A stretch of 64,000 nucleotides of DNA from Lactobacillaceae bacterium (GCA_902834055.1 CADFHB010000003.1:5524-69523), one strand, 5' to 3'; positions 46,825 through 58,259 are shown, counted from the first letter of the stretch. The notes: a model not told the origin generated them from the letters alone. Program-made: numbers and translations.

Positions 46825-48552
46825 GTGAGCTGGAAAGACACCTACCAAGTATGGAAAGAGCGGACCAACCTCGATCCTAAGCTTAAGCAAGAATTAGACG
46901 CAATGAGCGATGACAAGGAGATCGAGGACGCCTTTTATGGCCCACTATCATTCGGGACTGCTGGAATGCGGGGACTGATGGGTCCTGGTATCAACCGGAT
47001 GAACGTTTACACGGTGCGTCAAGCAACGGAAGGTTTGGCAACCTTAATGGAGTCACTCGGCGATGAAGTTAAACAACGGGGGGTGGCGATCGGCTATGAT
47101 TCCCGGCACAACTCTTACCGGTTTGCCCATGATTCTGCCCGGGTCCTCGGTGCCCATGGAATTAAGGTCTACATCTATGATAATGTTCGGCCAACGCCGG
47201 AACTGTCATTTGCCGTTCGCCACAATAAGACCTATGCCGGCATCATGATTACCGCAAGTCACAACCCAATGGAATATAACGGCTACAAGATTTACGGTGA
47301 AGATGGTGGGCAGATGCCACCAAAGGAATCCGACATGATGACTGGTTACATTCGCAAGATTGCGGACCTCTTTGACATCCAATTGGCGGATGAACAGGAA
47401 ATGCTTAATAGTGGCCTGGAAACCGTCATGGGTGAGGATGTTGACCACGCCTACTTGCAACATGCCAAGGAAGTTACGGTTAACCCCGACTTAGCCAAGG
47501 AGTATGGTAAGGACATGAAGTTCGTCTTTACGCCGTTGTGTGGGACCGGCCGGATGCTTGGTGAACGGGCCCTCCGCCAAGCCGGCTTCACTAACTTCAC
47601 CATCGAACCAACGGAAGCCCAGCCGAATGGTGACTTCCCAGGACTGAAGCACCCGAACCCTGAATTCCCCGAAGCGTTTGTCCGCTCCATCAAATTGGGG
47701 AAGCAGATTGATGCCGATGTCTTGATTGCAACTGACCCCGACGCTGACCGGTTAGGGTGTGCCGTTCGTCAACCAAATGGTGAGTACCAATTACTGACCG
47801 GTAACCAGATTGCCTCAATCATGCTGGCCTACATCTTGGAAGCCCACAAGCAAGCGGGGACGTTGCCGAAGAACGCGGCCGCTGTTAAGTCAATTGTTTC
47901 CACTAATTTTGCGGCCAAGATTGCGCAGAGCTACGGCGTTGCGATGGTCAATGTCTTAACCGGCTTCAAGTGGATCGCCGACCAGATCCACCAGTACGAG
48001 ACTGGTCAGGTTGACCACACCTTCATGTTTGGTTTTGAGGAAAGTTATGGCTACCTGATTAAGCCATTCGTTCGTGATAAGGATGCCATTCAATCACTGA
48101 CCCTGTTGGCAGAAGTAGCGGCATACTATCGGAGCCGGAACATGACCCTTTATGATGGTTTGCAAGAACTATTTAAGAAGTATGGTTACTTCCGTGAAAA
48201 GACGATTGCTAACACCTATGCCGGGGTTGATGGCCCCGCCAAAATTAAGGGCTTAATGAAGAAATTCCGCGAAGAAGCACCCGCAGACTTTGCCGGCCAC
48301 CGGGTAGTTGCGACCGAGGACTTTGCTAAGGGGACCAAGACGACGGCTGATGGTCAAGTTAGTGAACTGGGTATTCCTGAATCAAACGTTCTGCGGTACC
48401 TGCTCGATGACGAAACCTGGATTGCCATCCGGCCATCCGGGACGGAACCAAAGTTGAAGTTCTACATCGGGACCAGCGATGACTCCCTCGACAAGGCGAA
48501 TGCCAAGTTAGCCGAATTTGAGAAGGCCCTCCAGGCATTTGCTGAAGAATAA
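46825..48552 (+). CDS. pgcA: Phosphoglucomutase/phosphomannomutase (PgcA type)
   Basis: A 575-residue alpha-phosphohexomutase that interconverts glucose-6-phosphate and glucose-1-phosphate. The phosphoserine is in TASHNPMEYNGYK near residue 144, the metal loop is DPDADRLG near 302, sugar binding is GFEESYGYL near 403, and phosphate binding is RPSGTEPKLKFY near 537. The start is GTG at 46825 after AAGGAG; upstream in-frame codons lack a ribosome site. It feeds GalU. Confidence 0.93.
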   Translation: MSWKDTYQVWKERTNLDPKLKQELDAMSDDKEIEDAFYGPLSFGTAGMRGLMGPGINRMNVYTVRQATEGLATLMESLGDEVKQRGVAIGYDSRHNSYRFAHDSARVLGAHGIKVYIYDNVRPTPELSFAVRHNKTYAGIMITASHNPMEYNGYKIYGEDGGQMPPKESDMMTGYIRKIADLFDIQLADEQEMLNSGLETVMGEDVDHAYLQHAKEVTVNPDLAKEYGKDMKFVFTPLCGTGRMLGERALRQAGFTNFTIEPTEAQPNGDFPGLKHPNPEFPEAFVRSIKLGKQIDADVLIATDPDADRLGCAVRQPNGEYQLLTGNQIASIMLAYILEAHKQAGTLPKNAAAVKSIVSTNFAAKIAQSYGVAMVNVLTGFKWIADQIHQYETGQVDHTFMFGFEESYGYLIKPFVRDKDAIQSLTLLAEVAAYYRSRNMTLYDGLQELFKKYGYFREKTIANTYAGVDGPAKIKGLMKKFREEAPADFAGHRVVATEDFAKGTKTTADGQVSELGIPESNVLRYLLDDETWIAIRPSGTEPKLKFYIGTSDDSLDKANAKLAEFEKALQAFAEE

Positions 48553-48639
48553 AAGCATCCGCGAGTAGCTCCCAACTCCCGGACGAAAAAGTAACTGGGC
48601 GGTCACTTTCCGATTGGCCTGGTGCGGTGCACAATATAG

Positions 48640-48681
48640 AAAGCCTCTAGTATTCAGCTTTTTTGAATGCTGGGGGCTTTT
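48640..48681 (+). terminator. Hairpin-family terminator after pgcA
   Basis: AAAGCCTCTAGTATTCA pairs with TGAATGCTGGGGGCTTT. The left arm and preceding GCACAA match the other hairpins at 19621, 33813, 53839 and 58876. Confidence 0.7.
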
Positions 48682-48716
48682 CGTGGTTAGTAGGGGGCAT
48701 CGTCCAGATTAATAGA

Positions 48717-48730
48717 CGAATGCATGTTTG
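48717..48730. promoter_or_regulatory. Candidate SOS (LexA/DinR) box upstream of uvrB
   Basis: CGAATGCATGTTTG matches the Gram-positive pattern CGAAC-N4-GTTCG at 8 of 10 positions and overlaps the likely uvrBA promoter (TAAAAT at 48741-48746). uvrBA is a known LexA target in Firmicutes. Confidence 0.5.
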
Positions 48731-48814
48731 CATGATAAACTAAAATGTGTGAAAAATGGCGCCACGAACGGTGTTGGCCGCTATTAAGAATTAATAATTA
48801 GGGAGGAACGACAC

Positions 48815-50860
48815 GTGATTTATCGGCAGCCAGATAAGAAATTTGACCTCGTTTCAGACTACCAGCCAACGGGAGACCAACCCGCTGCGATTGACCAACT
48901 AACCGCCGGGATTAAGGCCGGTGATAAGGCACAGATCCTACTGGGGGCCACCGGGACGGGTAAGACCTTTACCATCTCTAACGTAATCGCTAACGTCAAT
49001 AAACCGACATTAATCTTGTCACACAACAAGACGTTGGCCGGCCAGCTTTATGGTGAAATGAAGAAGTTCTTCCCCCATAACGCGGTCGAATACTTTGTTT
49101 CTTACTATGATTACTACCAACCCGAAGCCTATGTTCCGTCCAGCGATACCTATATTGAAAAGGATGCGTCCATTAATGACGAAATCGATAAACTCCGTCA
49201 TGCTGCTACGACGTCCCTGCTGGAAAGAAATGATGCAATTGTCGTGGCCTCCGTTTCCAGCATCTTTGGTTTGGGGGACCCACGGGAATACCAAAACTCA
49301 GTTATCTCCTTGCACGTTGGCCAGCAGATTGAACGTGACCAGTTATTGCGTGACCTGGTAAACGTTCAATTTGACCGAAATGACATTGACTTTCAGCGGG
49401 GCCGTTTCCGGGTACATGGCGACGTGGTCGAAATTTTCCCGGCATCCCGGGATGAGCGAGCCCTACGGATTGAATTTTTCGGCGATGAAATTGATCGAAT
49501 TCGGGAGGTCGATGCACTAACCGGGGAGGTCCTGGGCGACAGTGACCGGGTTTCTATCTTCCCGGCGACCCACTTCATGACCAGTGATGAGGTGATGGAC
49601 CGGGCCTTACCCCAAATTGAACGTGATATGAAGAAGCAGGTTAAGAAGTTTACCGCTGAGGGGAAACTCTTGGAAGCGGAACGTCTCCAACAGCGGACCA
49701 CCTATGACATTGAAATGATGCGGGAGATGGGTTACACCAACGGGATTGAAAATTACTCGCGGTACATGGATGGTCGCCAACCGGGTGAGCCACCGTTTAC
49801 CCTGTTGGATTTCTTCCCCAAGGACTTCTTACTGGTGGTGGACGAATCCCACCAGACGATGCCTCAAGTGCGGGGGATGTACAACGGGGACCGGGCACGG
49901 AAGCAAATGCTGATTGACTACGGTTTCCGCCTCCCCAGTGCGCTTGATAACCGCCCCCTCAAGCTCGGTGAGTTTGAGCAGCGGGTTAACCAGGTGGTCT
50001 ATATGTCGGCCACGCCGGGACCATATGAACTCAACCAGACTGACCACATTGCTCAGCAGATTATTCGGCCAACCGGCCTTTTGGACCCGACGATTGAAGT
50101 ACGGCCGGTTATGGGCCAGATTGACGATCTGGTCAGTGAAATTAATAAGCGGGTCGAACGGCACGAACGGGTCTTTGTAACGACGCTAACAAAGAAGATG
50201 TCGGAAGACTTAACCGACTACCTCAAGGACCTGGGGCTCAAAGTGAAGTACCTGCACAGCGACATTAAGACCCTCGAACGGACCCAAATTATCCGGGATC
50301 TTCGTTTAGGCAAATTTGATGTCTTAGTCGGGATCAACCTCTTGCGGGAAGGACTTGACGTGCCGGAAGTCTCCCTGGTGGCAATTTTGGATGCCGACAA
50401 GGAAGGTTTCCTGCGTAATGAACGATCACTGATTCAGACGATTGGACGGGCCGCACGGAATGAACACGGGGCAGTAATTATGTATGCCGACACGGTTACC
50501 GAGTCGATGCAAAAGGCGATTGACGAGACCAAGCGGCGGCGCTCAATTCAGATGAAGTATAACCAGGACCACCACATCACGCCACACACGATTGTTAAAC
50601 CAATTCAAGAAGCTATTTCGGCAACGAAGAAGACAGCCGATACCGGTGAAAAAGAAGATAGCAGTGAGTTTACTACTAGGGACTTTATGAAGCTCTCGAA
50701 GGACGCTCAGGCGAAGATGGTGGCCGAATTAACCGCGCAGATGCAGGCGGCGGCTAAGCGGCTCGACTTCGAGCAAGCGGCCACGCTACGTGATACAGTA
50801 ATGGAATTAAAAGCCCAGATGACGGGGAAGAAGACCAAATCCGGGCGGAAAGTAAAGTAA
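48815..50860 (+). CDS. uvrB: Excinuclease ABC subunit B
   Basis: UvrB (681 residues) is the damage-verifying helicase-like subunit of nucleotide excision repair. Walker A is GATGTGKT (44-51), the beta-hairpin [10 protein letters not shown] follows near residue 96, and helicase motifs include [13 protein letters not shown] and [10 protein letters not shown]. The C-terminal UvrC-binding UVR motif ([18 protein letters not shown]) is present. The start is GTG or, as translated here, the codon at 48815 after GGGAGG. uvrA follows. Confidence 0.96.
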   Translation: MIYRQPDKKFDLVSDYQPTGDQPAAIDQLTAGIKAGDKAQILLGATGTGKTFTISNVIANVNKPTLILSHNKTLAGQLYGEMKKFFPHNAVEYFVSYYDYYQPEAYVPSSDTYIEKDASINDEIDKLRHAATTSLLERNDAIVVASVSSIFGLGDPREYQNSVISLHVGQQIERDQLLRDLVNVQFDRNDIDFQRGRFRVHGDVVEIFPASRDERALRIEFFGDEIDRIREVDALTGEVLGDSDRVSIFPATHFMTSDEVMDRALPQIERDMKKQVKKFTAEGKLLEAERLQQRTTYDIEMMREMGYTNGIENYSRYMDGRQPGEPPFTLLDFFPKDFLLVVDESHQTMPQVRGMYNGDRARKQMLIDYGFRLPSALDNRPLKLGEFEQRVNQVVYMSATPGPYELNQTDHIAQQIIRPTGLLDPTIEVRPVMGQIDDLVSEINKRVERHERVFVTTLTKKMSEDLTDYLKDLGLKVKYLHSDIKTLERTQIIRDLRLGKFDVLVGINLLREGLDVPEVSLVAILDADKEGFLRNERSLIQTIGRAARNEHGAVIMYADTVTESMQKAIDETKRRRSIQMKYNQDHHITPHTIVKPIQEAISATKKTADTGEKEDSSEFTTRDFMKLSKDAQAKMVAELTAQMQAAAKRLDFEQAATLRDTVMELKAQMTGKKTKSGRKVK

Positions 50861-50876
50861 AGGGGGATGCAGCTTT

Positions 50877-53741
50877 TTGGCAAACGATAAGATTATTATC
50901 CACGGGGCCCGAGCCCACAATTTAAAAAATATTGATGTTAAGATTCCTAAGAACAGGCTGGTTGTAATTACCGGCCTATCCGGCTCGGGAAAGAGTTCGT
51001 TGGCCTTTGACACCCTATATGCAGAGGGACAGCGCCGGTACGTGGAGAGCCTTTCTGCCTACGCCCGCCAGTTCCTGGGCCAAATGGATAAACCAGACGT
51101 TGATTCGATTGATGGTCTGTCACCAGCAATTTCAATCGACCAGAAGACGACTTCTCACAACCCCCGGTCAACGGTCGGGACGGTAACGGAAATCAATGAC
51201 TTCTTACGACTGCTCTGGGCCCGGGTGGGGACGCCGATTTGTCCTAATGACCATATCCCAATTAGCAGCCAGTCAGCTGAGCAGATGGTTGACCGGGTAC
51301 TGGAATTACCTGAACGGACCCGCCTGCAGATCCTCTCCCCAGTGGTCCGGGCCAAGAAGGGGAGCCAAAAGAAGGTTCTCGCCTCCATTAAGCGAGAGGG
51401 GTTTGTCCGGGTACAAATTGATGGCGAAACGTATGACCTTGACGAAGTCCCCGAGCTAAATAAGAACCAGAAGCACACGATTAACGTGGTGATTGATCGG
51501 ATCATCGTCAAGGATGGGATTCGGTCCCGGCTCTTTGACTCTTTTGAGGCGGCCCTCCGCCTCAGTAGCGGTTACGCCATTGCGGACGTCATCGGTGGCG
51601 ACCCAATTCCGTTCTCAGAAAAATACGCCTGCCCAATCTGTGGTTTTACGGTGGGCGAACTGGAGCCCCGGCTTTTCTCGTTTAATGCACCAATGGGGGC
51701 TTGTCCAGAATGTGAAGGGCTCGGGTCCAAACTTGAAGTTGACATCGACCTGGTGGTTCCGGACCGGACTAAGACCCTTCGTGAAGGGGCAATGGTACCG
51801 TGGAACCCGATTTCATCGCAATACTACCCCGCATTGCTGGAACAATTCTGCCAGTCGGCCGGCATCGACCTGGATACGCCATTTAACAAGTTGCCAAAGA
51901 AGCAGCAAAAACAAGTTCTCTACGGCAATGGCGACCACCTTTTTCACTTCCATTATGAAAATGACTTTGGTGGGGTCCGGGACGTTGACGTGCCCTTTGA
52001 AGGGGTGCTCAATAACGTTAGCCGGCGGTACAAGGAAACCAATTCCGACTTTACCCGCGAGCAGATGCGCAAGTACATGACCGAGTTGCCTTGCCCGGCT
52101 TGTCATGGTTACCGACTCAACCAACGGGCCTTGGCGGTGCAGATTGATGGGCAAAATATCGGTCAGGTGTCTGACCTGTCAATTAGTAAGGCCATTGACT
52201 TTTTTAGCGGCGTTAAGCTGTCAGAACAAAACGAACAGATTGCCCGGCCGATCTTAAAGGAGATTTTGGATCGGTTAACCTTCATGAAGAATGTGGGGGT
52301 AGAGTACTTGACACTCAGTCGGTCGGCTCGGACACTTTCCGGTGGGGAAGCACAGCGGATCCGGTTGGCTACTCAGATCGGTTCTAACCTTTCTGGAGTG
52401 ATGTACGTCCTCGATGAACCGTCAATCGGGCTTCACCAGCGGGATAATGACCGGTTAATCTCTTCACTTAAGGCCATGCGGGACCTGGGAAATACGCTGA
52501 TTGTTGTTGAGCACGATGAAGACACCATGCGGGCTGCGGACTATATCATTGATATCGGCCCGGGGGCCGGTGAAAACGGTGGTCAGGTAATGGCGGCCGG
52601 AACGCCCAAGCAGGTAATGCGGTCACGGAAGTCGTTGACCGGTCAATACCTTTCCGGGAAGAAGTTTATTCCGGTGCCAGAAGAGCGGCGGGCCGGTAAT
52701 GGTCAGCACCTGATGCTAAAGGGGACCGCGGCGAACAACCTGAAGAACATTGACGTTGATTTCCCCCTGGGGAAGTTTATCTGCGTTACCGGGGTTTCGG
52801 GGTCAGGTAAGTCGACCCTGGTTAACTTGATCTTAAAGCGGGTGTTGGCCCAGAAGCTGAATAATAATTCTGCCAAGCCAGGTAAATATTCCTCAATTAG
52901 CGGAATTAAAAACGTAGAAAAGGTGATTGACATTGATCAGTCGCCAATCGGCCGGACGCCCCGAAGTAACCCGGCAACCTATACAGGAGTCTTCGATGAC
53001 ATCCGGGAACTCTTTGCCCAGACGAACCAGGCAAAGGTTCGCGGCTATACTAAGGGCCGCTTTAGCTTCAATGTCAAGGGGGGCCGGTGTGAGGCCTGCC
53101 ATGGTGATGGGATCCTTAAGATTGAGATGAATTTCTTACCGGATGTGTACGTCCCGTGTGAGGTTTGCCACGGAACCCGTTATAATTCCGAAACGCTGGA
53201 AGTTGAGTACAAAGGAAAGAATATTGCCCAGGTACTGAACATGACGGTTTCAGAGGCCCTGGAGTTCTTTAGTGCCATCCCGAAGATCCGGCGGAAACTG
53301 CAGACGATTGAAGACGTTGGCCTCGGTTACGTTCACTTGGGGCAGCCGGCAACAACCTTATCCGGTGGAGAAGCACAGCGAATGAAGCTTGCGGCGGAAC
53401 TCCACCGTCAGTCACACGGCAAGAGTTTCTATATCCTTGATGAACCAACGACCGGGCTACACATGGATGATATTAAACGGCTACTGGGCGTTCTCCATCG
53501 ACTAGTGGACGCCGGTAATACCGTCTTAGTAATTGAACATGACCTCGACGTGGTTAAATCGGCGGACTGGCTGATTGACCTGGGACCCGAAGGTGGGGAC
53601 GCTGGTGGTTACGTAGTGGCTACCGGGACACCAGAGGATGTTGCCGAGGTGAAGAAAAGCTATACTGGCCAGTACTTAAAGAAGATGCTGGCCCGTGACC
53701 AAAAATGGGCAGCAGCACGAACCGCAAAGAATAAAAGGTGA
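50877..53741 (+). CDS. uvrA: Excinuclease ABC subunit A
   Basis: UvrA (954 residues) is the damage-recognising ATPase dimer of excision repair. Two ABC modules show [13 protein letters not shown] and [12 protein letters not shown], with signatures [13 protein letters not shown] and [13 protein letters not shown]. Zinc fingers are at CPIC..CPEC (about residue 252) and CEAC..CEVC (about 741). The start is TTG after GGGGG. It begins 16 bases after uvrB. Confidence 0.97.
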   Translation: MANDKIIIHGARAHNLKNIDVKIPKNRLVVITGLSGSGKSSLAFDTLYAEGQRRYVESLSAYARQFLGQMDKPDVDSIDGLSPAISIDQKTTSHNPRSTVGTVTEINDFLRLLWARVGTPICPNDHIPISSQSAEQMVDRVLELPERTRLQILSPVVRAKKGSQKKVLASIKREGFVRVQIDGETYDLDEVPELNKNQKHTINVVIDRIIVKDGIRSRLFDSFEAALRLSSGYAIADVIGGDPIPFSEKYACPICGFTVGELEPRLFSFNAPMGACPECEGLGSKLEVDIDLVVPDRTKTLREGAMVPWNPISSQYYPALLEQFCQSAGIDLDTPFNKLPKKQQKQVLYGNGDHLFHFHYENDFGGVRDVDVPFEGVLNNVSRRYKETNSDFTREQMRKYMTELPCPACHGYRLNQRALAVQIDGQNIGQVSDLSISKAIDFFSGVKLSEQNEQIARPILKEILDRLTFMKNVGVEYLTLSRSARTLSGGEAQRIRLATQIGSNLSGVMYVLDEPSIGLHQRDNDRLISSLKAMRDLGNTLIVVEHDEDTMRAADYIIDIGPGAGENGGQVMAAGTPKQVMRSRKSLTGQYLSGKKFIPVPEERRAGNGQHLMLKGTAANNLKNIDVDFPLGKFICVTGVSGSGKSTLVNLILKRVLAQKLNNNSAKPGKYSSISGIKNVEKVIDIDQSPIGRTPRSNPATYTGVFDDIRELFAQTNQAKVRGYTKGRFSFNVKGGRCEACHGDGILKIEMNFLPDVYVPCEVCHGTRYNSETLEVEYKGKNIAQVLNMTVSEALEFFSAIPKIRRKLQTIEDVGLGYVHLGQPATTLSGGEAQRMKLAAELHRQSHGKSFYILDEPTTGLHMDDIKRLLGVLHRLVDAGNTVLVIEHDLDVVKSADWLIDLGPEGGDAGGYVVATGTPEDVAEVKKSYTGQYLKKMLARDQKWAAARTAKNKR

Positions 53742-53746
53742 AAGCA

Positions 53747-53940
53747 AAGGGAGTGAGAACTAGCTTGCTAGTTCGTCTTTCGAAGCGAAGCAAGCCTGTA
53801 GGGAACCCCCGTCGACGCGCAGCTAGCCTTTAGGAAGCACAAATAGGCCTCCAGTGTTCGGCTTTGCCGGGCGCTGGAGGCCATTTGTGTACTTCGCTAT
53901 TCGTACTTTAGCTAGGCTGTAGAGATTATGTCACGGCTTC
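53747..53940. repeat. Dispersed intergenic repeat, copy B, with terminator hairpin
   Basis: It shares GGGAGTGAGA, CTAGCTTGCTAGTT, AAGCCTGT, CCCCCGTCGACGCGC, AAGCACAAA and TTTGTGTACT with copy A (33727-33905). The hairpin at 53839-53888 is ACAAAT-A-GGCCTCCAG pairing with CTGGAGGCC-ATTTGT. Its right part also resembles 19621-19700. It terminates uvrBA and fills the gap before the DUF523 gene. Confidence 0.65.
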
Positions 53941-53996
53941 TGAACTAATCTTAGGGTGTTTGCTGTGGTAGTATCAATAAAAAAGGAGTGGTCAAC

Positions 53997-54518
53997 GTGA
54001 TTTTGATTAGTGCATGTTTGGCAGGGTTCAACGTTCGCTATGACGGGGGCAATGCTCGCCGCGAACTGGCGGTGAAGCTTGTTGCGCTGGGCCAGGCGAT
54101 TACGGTCTGTCCTGAGATAATGGGGGGCTTTCAGACCCCCCGGCGACCAGCGGAAATTTGTGGTGGCGATGGGAAGGATGTTTTAACAGGGCGGGCAACC
54201 GTCATTAATCAAGCGGGGGTTGACGTGACCGCGCGCTACCTTGCGGCTGCCCGTCGGGTGTTGCAAATTGCCCAGGACCATGGGGTGACGGTTGCCTTCC
54301 TCAAGCAAAAGAGTCCCGCTTGTGGGACGCACCTAGTCTACGATGGTCACTTTAGTGGGAATAAGGTCCCGGGAATGGGGGTCACCGCCGCCTTGCTCGC
54401 CCGTAATGGCATCGAAGTTTATGGGGATGAGGAGTTAACCATGGCCAATTTAACACCGTACCTGGCTCCGGAAATAATTAAGCAACTGGGAACCAATAAC
54501 CTCGCCATTGGTGATTAA
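53997..54518 (+). CDS. DUF523 family protein (YbbK-like)
   Basis: A 173-residue protein of the DUF523 family. Conserved blocks are ISACLAG at the N-terminus, RYDGGN, VCPEIMGGFQTPRRPAEI near residue 37, and KQKSPACGTHLVYDG near 102. Conserved cysteines suggest metal or Fe-S binding, but the function is not established. I choose GTG at 53997, eight bases after AAAAGGAG, over a GTG inside that site. Confidence 0.82.
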   Translation: MILISACLAGFNVRYDGGNARRELAVKLVALGQAITVCPEIMGGFQTPRRPAEICGGDGKDVLTGRATVINQAGVDVTARYLAAARRVLQIAQDHGVTVAFLKQKSPACGTHLVYDGHFSGNKVPGMGVTAALLARNGIEVYGDEELTMANLTPYLAPEIIKQLGTNNLAIGD

Positions 54519-54580
54519 AAAACACGCCCGGCCTGGTGTGGTACAATTGGTAAGTACTTGTCTGAGAGGAGCGGGAAATA

Positions 54581-55453
54581 GTGGAGACTAAGAAGATGGA
54601 AGTAGTAATCATCACGGGGATGAGTGGCGCTGGGAAAACCCAGGCGGTCCATGATTTTGAAGACGTTGGCTACTTCGTAATTGACAACATGCTACCCAGT
54701 TTGGCGGAGAAGTTTGTTGATGTCATTAAGGAATCGGGTGAGTTTACCAAGATTGCGATGGTAATGGACCTGCGTTCGCGGGGCTTTTATGACCAGGTGC
54801 TGCCAACCTTACACGAGCTTAAGCAGCGGGCCGACCTGGCAGTCAAACTACTGTTTTTAGATGCGGATAACGTTAAACTCGTGTCACGGTATAAGGAAAC
54901 CCGGCGCCTTCATCCGCTGGCCCGGCAAGGCCGGATCCTTGACGGGGTGGAGACGGAACGGCAGCTGTTGAGTGAACTAAAGAGTCAGGCCGATGTAATT
55001 ATTGACACGACCGACTTAACGCCCCGTAACCTCAAATTGCGGATTAACAAGCTTTTTAGCCACGGCGAAGGGAGTAACTTCTTTGTGGAGGTAATGTCCT
55101 TTGGCTTTAAGTATGGCCTGCCGCTCGATGCTGACATTGTAATGGATGCCCGCTTTTTGCCGAACCCCTTTTACATCCCAGAGTTAAAGCATTTGACCGG
55201 TAACGACCAGGCAGTTCAAGATTATGTAATGCAAAGTGACGTGGCCCAGGAGTTTTATGCCCACCTTTTGTCGTTGTTGAAAAACGCACTGCCGGGCTAT
55301 ATTCGGGAAGGCAAGAGTAGCCTAACCGTGGCGATTGGTTGTACGGGTGGTCAGCACCGGTCGGTGACCATTGCCAACAAGCTTGCAGGCGACCTCAAGC
55401 ACGCCGGCTACAAGGTTAACCTCTACCACCGTGATGTTGCTAAGGCCAAGTAG
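54581..55453 (+). CDS. rapZ: RNase adapter / nucleotide-binding protein RapZ (YvcJ)
   Basis: A 290-residue P-loop protein with GMSGAGKT (13-20), the [10 protein letters not shown] segment near 146, and the C-terminal CTGGQHRSV near 258. E. coli RapZ binds glmZ sRNA; in Firmicutes YvcJ binds nucleotides, and its role, for example in competence, is less clear. The start is GTG at 54581; a downstream ATG at 54596 is possible. It heads the rapZ-yvcK-whiA set conserved across Firmicutes. Confidence 0.92.
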   Translation: METKKMEVVIITGMSGAGKTQAVHDFEDVGYFVIDNMLPSLAEKFVDVIKESGEFTKIAMVMDLRSRGFYDQVLPTLHELKQRADLAVKLLFLDADNVKLVSRYKETRRLHPLARQGRILDGVETERQLLSELKSQADVIIDTTDLTPRNLKLRINKLFSHGEGSNFFVEVMSFGFKYGLPLDADIVMDARFLPNPFYIPELKHLTGNDQAVQDYVMQSDVAQEFYAHLLSLLKNALPGYIREGKSSLTVAIGCTGGQHRSVTIANKLAGDLKHAGYKVNLYHRDVAKAK

Positions 55454-55467
55454 GAAGGAGAATTGAA

Positions 55468-56454
55468 ATGATCCATAAACCGAAAATTGTTGTGATCGGT
55501 GGGGGCACCGGGTTACCCGTTGTCCTCCGCGGGCTCCGGGACCAAGATGCCGATGTGACGGCGGTCGTCACTGTCGCCGATGATGGTGGCTCGTCGGGAA
55601 TCCTCCGCAACTATATTAACGTCGTACCACCTGGTGATATTCGAAACGTTTTGGTGGCCCTCTCTGAGCTACCACCGCTGGAATTAGACGTTTTCCAGTA
55701 TCGTTTTAACAGCAACGACCAGTTCTTTGCCGGGCATGCGATTGGTAACCTCATTATCTCGGCCCTTTCCGAGATGAAGGGCGGGATTTTCCCCGCTGTT
55801 CAGGAATTAGCAGAAATGATGAAAATCCGTGGTCACGTCTACCCGGTGGCCAACGAACCATTGACGTTAAATACCGAGTTTACAGACGGCACGACCATGA
55901 GTGGTGAATCAGAAATTACGGCGGCCCATAAGCAAATTAAGCGGGTGTGGGTAACGCCGGCTGACGACGCGGACGGACATCAGATTAAACCGGTTCCAGA
56001 AGTCCTGGCGGCCATTAAGGAAGCTGACCAAATCGTGATTGGCCCGGGGAGCCTGTTTACGAGCATCCTGCCCAACCTAATGATCAAAGAGGTGGGGCAG
56101 GCGGTCTGCGAAAGTAAGGCAGAGGTAGTCTACATCTGTAACATCATGACTCAAAAGGGCGAGACCGACCACTTTACCGATGCTGACCATGTCCGGGTAC
56201 TAAACCGGCACCTGGGCAAGAAGTTTATCGACACGGTCCTGGTTAATATCCAACCGATCCCGAAAAACTATCTCGACTTCCAGCAATGGAATGAAATTTC
56301 CCAACCCGTGGGCCATGACTTTCAAGGACTGCGCGATCTGGATTGCCGGGTAATTAGCGCTAACTTCTTGCGTCTACGAGATAATGGGGCCTTCCATGAC
56401 CGTGACCGGGTCGTCGCAGAATTAATGAACCGTCTTCACCAGGTTCACGAGTAA
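55468..56454 (+). CDS. yvcK: YvcK family protein (gluconeogenesis factor / CofD-like)
   Basis: A 328-residue protein of the CofD-like fold. It has [16 protein letters not shown] near residue 8, [13 protein letters not shown] near 37, [12 protein letters not shown] near 54, and [15 protein letters not shown] near 190. Bacillus YvcK binds UDP-sugars and is needed on gluconeogenic substrates and for cell shape. It lies between rapZ and whiA. Confidence 0.93.
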   Translation: MIHKPKIVVIGGGTGLPVVLRGLRDQDADVTAVVTVADDGGSSGILRNYINVVPPGDIRNVLVALSELPPLELDVFQYRFNSNDQFFAGHAIGNLIISALSEMKGGIFPAVQELAEMMKIRGHVYPVANEPLTLNTEFTDGTTMSGESEITAAHKQIKRVWVTPADDADGHQIKPVPEVLAAIKEADQIVIGPGSLFTSILPNLMIKEVGQAVCESKAEVVYICNIMTQKGETDHFTDADHVRVLNRHLGKKFIDTVLVNIQPIPKNYLDFQQWNEISQPVGHDFQGLRDLDCRVISANFLRLRDNGAFHDRDRVVAELMNRLHQVHE

Positions 56455-56467
56455 AGGAGGTGTTGGC

Positions 56468-57406
56468 ATGTCCTACGCAAGTGATGTCAAAAAGGAACTG
56501 ACCGCCATTAAAGTGCACCAGAAAAACGCGCAGGCGGAACTGATGGCACTGATTCGGATGAATGGGAGTATTGCCATTGCTAACCGCCAGCTAGTTTTAA
56601 ACATCCAGACCGAAAATCCAGCGATTGCCCGGCGAATCTATTCTTTGCTTAAGGAATTCTACCAGGTGGAAAGTGAGATCGTGGTTCGTCGCAAGATGAA
56701 GCTGAAGAAGAACAACCAGTATATTGTCCGGCTCCGTTACTCTGCCCAGCGGGTATTAGATGACTTGGGGATTTTGCAAAACTACCAAATCAAAGAGCAG
56801 GTGCCCTTAGAAATGCTTAAGGACGAATGGATGGTACGGTCATACCTACGGGGCGCCTTTTTAGCCGGGGGGTCGGTTAATAATCCGGAAACTTCCCGCT
56901 ACCACCTGGAGATCTATTCCCTTTACCAAGAGCACAACGAGATGATTGCGGAAATGATGAATAAGTTTGGCTTAAATGCCCAAACCACGGCCCGGCGTAG
57001 TGGTTACATTGTTTACCTCAAGGAAGCCGAGAAGATTGCTAACTTCATGTCCCTGATTGGGGCGACGAATTCGATGCTCCAGTTTGAAAATGTCCGGATT
57101 GTGCGTGACATGCGTAATTCGGTTAACCGCCTTGTCAACTGCGAGAATGCTAACATGAACAAGATTGCGAATGCGTCGACCCGGCAAATTGAAAACATTA
57201 AGCTGATTGAGTCGACGGTTGGGTTGGCCAGCCTGCCGGATAAGTTGCGTGAGATTGCCCAGACCCGGCTAAACCATCAGGAGGTTAGCTTGAAGGAACT
57301 TGGTCAGTTGGTTCCCGGTGGACCAATTTCGAAGTCCGGCGTTAATCACCGCCTGCGAAAGCTAAACGCGTATGCAGATGAATTGCGGATGTCAAAATCT
57401 GTGTAA
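56468..57406 (+). CDS. whiA: DNA-binding protein WhiA
   Basis: WhiA (312 residues) has an N-terminal degenerate LAGLIDADG homing-endonuclease fold (including [17 protein letters not shown] near residue 125) and a C-terminal helix-turn-helix ([21 protein letters not shown]). In Firmicutes it affects cell division and chromosome segregation. AAAGGAGG precedes ATG by about seven bases. A bidirectional terminator follows. Confidence 0.94.
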   Translation: MSYASDVKKELTAIKVHQKNAQAELMALIRMNGSIAIANRQLVLNIQTENPAIARRIYSLLKEFYQVESEIVVRRKMKLKKNNQYIVRLRYSAQRVLDDLGILQNYQIKEQVPLEMLKDEWMVRSYLRGAFLAGGSVNNPETSRYHLEIYSLYQEHNEMIAEMMNKFGLNAQTTARRSGYIVYLKEAEKIANFMSLIGATNSMLQFENVRIVRDMRNSVNRLVNCENANMNKIANASTRQIENIKLIESTVGLASLPDKLREIAQTRLNHQEVSLKELGQLVPGGPISKSGVNHRLRKLNAYADELRMSKSV

Positions 57407-57408
57407 TA

Positions 57409-57447
57409 TAAAAAAGTGGATGGGGAAATTTCCCCATCCACTTTTTT
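57409..57447. terminator. Bidirectional terminator between whiA and clpP
   Basis: AAAAAAGTGGATGGGGAAA pairs with TTTCCCCATCCACTTTTTT between convergent genes. Confidence 0.92.
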
Positions 57448-57465
57448 ACTTACCTAATCCGACGG

Positions 57466-58059
57466 CTACTTCAAACTAGAATTATTCTCCATGATACCGT
57501 CAAGCAGACCGTAGTCAACCGCTTCTTGGGCAGTTAAGTAGTGGTCACGTTCCGTATCACGGTTAATTTGTTCAATTGGTTGACCAGAATTCTTCGACAG
57601 GATCTCATTAATCATCTTCCGGGTCTTCAAAATTTCGGTTGCCGCAATTTCAATTTCGGTTTGTTGACCTTGTGCACCACCAGATGGTTGGTGAATCAAG
57701 ACTTGGGAGTGTGGTAAACCGAACCGCTTACCCTTGGTACCGGATGAAACCAGGACACTGGCCATTGAAGCGGCCATCCCGATGACGATGGTTTGGACGT
57801 CGGACTTGATAAAGTTCATCGTATCGTAGATCGCCATCCCAGAAGTAACGACACCACCAGGTGAGTTAATGTATAAGTAAATGTCTTTAGTTGAGTCTTG
57901 CGCATCCAAGAAGAGTAGTTGCGCAACAATTGAATTTGCCATTTCGTCTTCAATTGGACCAGATAACATGATGATCCGGTCCTTCAGAAGCCGTGAGTAG
58001 ATATCATAAGCACGTTCACCGCGTGATGACTGCTCAATGACGGTTGGAACTAAGTTCAT
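57466..58059 (-). CDS. clpP: ATP-dependent Clp protease proteolytic subunit
   Basis: ClpP (197 residues) is the tetradecameric serine protease that partners Clp ATPases in protein quality control. The triad is Ser98 (GMAASMA), His123 (LIHQPSGG) and Asp172 (TERDH). The ATG at 58059 follows AAGGAGG; an upstream start would add a non-family leader. The control region carries a CtsR box and a CIRCE-like element. Confidence 0.97.
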   Translation of the reverse strand: MNLVPTVIEQSSRGERAYDIYSRLLKDRIIMLSGPIEDEMANSIVAQLLFLDAQDSTKDIYLYINSPGGVVTSGMAIYDTMNFIKSDVQTIVIGMAASMASVLVSSGTKGKRFGLPHSQVLIHQPSGGAQGQQTEIEIAATEILKTRKMINEILSKNSGQPIEQINRDTERDHYLTAQEAVDYGLLDGIMENNSSLK

Positions 58060-58079
58060 TAATGTGGCCTCCTTGTAAA

Positions 58080-58147
58080 TTAGCACTCGTCAGCAAATAT
58101 TGCTAACTAATATTATTACTATACTCGATTGGTCAAAAAAGGTCAAA
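58080..58147 (-). promoter_or_regulatory. clpP promoter with CtsR operator and CIRCE-like element
   Basis: On the minus strand the -35 box TTGACC (58141-58146) and -10 box TATAGT (58118-58123) are 17 bp apart. The CtsR heptad repeat GGTCAAA-AAA-GGTCAAA occupies 58131-58147 (plus-strand reading) and overlaps the -35 box. Near the transcription start, TTAGCACTC (58080-58088), nine bases, TATTGCTAA (58098-58106) fits CIRCE at 16 of 18 positions with the exact N9 spacer. Confidence 0.8.
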
Positions 58148-58210
58148 TGTTTTGCCAACCGAACTAATTAATTGCTAGTTATTATACCTGATATTGGCCG
58201 CAAAAAAAGT

Positions 58211-58246
58211 AAAACGACTGGGAATGATAAAATTCCACAGCCGTTA
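58211..58246 (-). terminator. Terminator of the small minus-strand gene
   Basis: On the minus strand AACGGCTGTGGAAT pairs with ATTCCCAGTCGTT, followed by TTACTTTTTTT. It lies 14 bases past the stop of the 37-residue ORF. Confidence 0.75.
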
Positions 58247-58259
58247 GGTTAGTTGTTAT

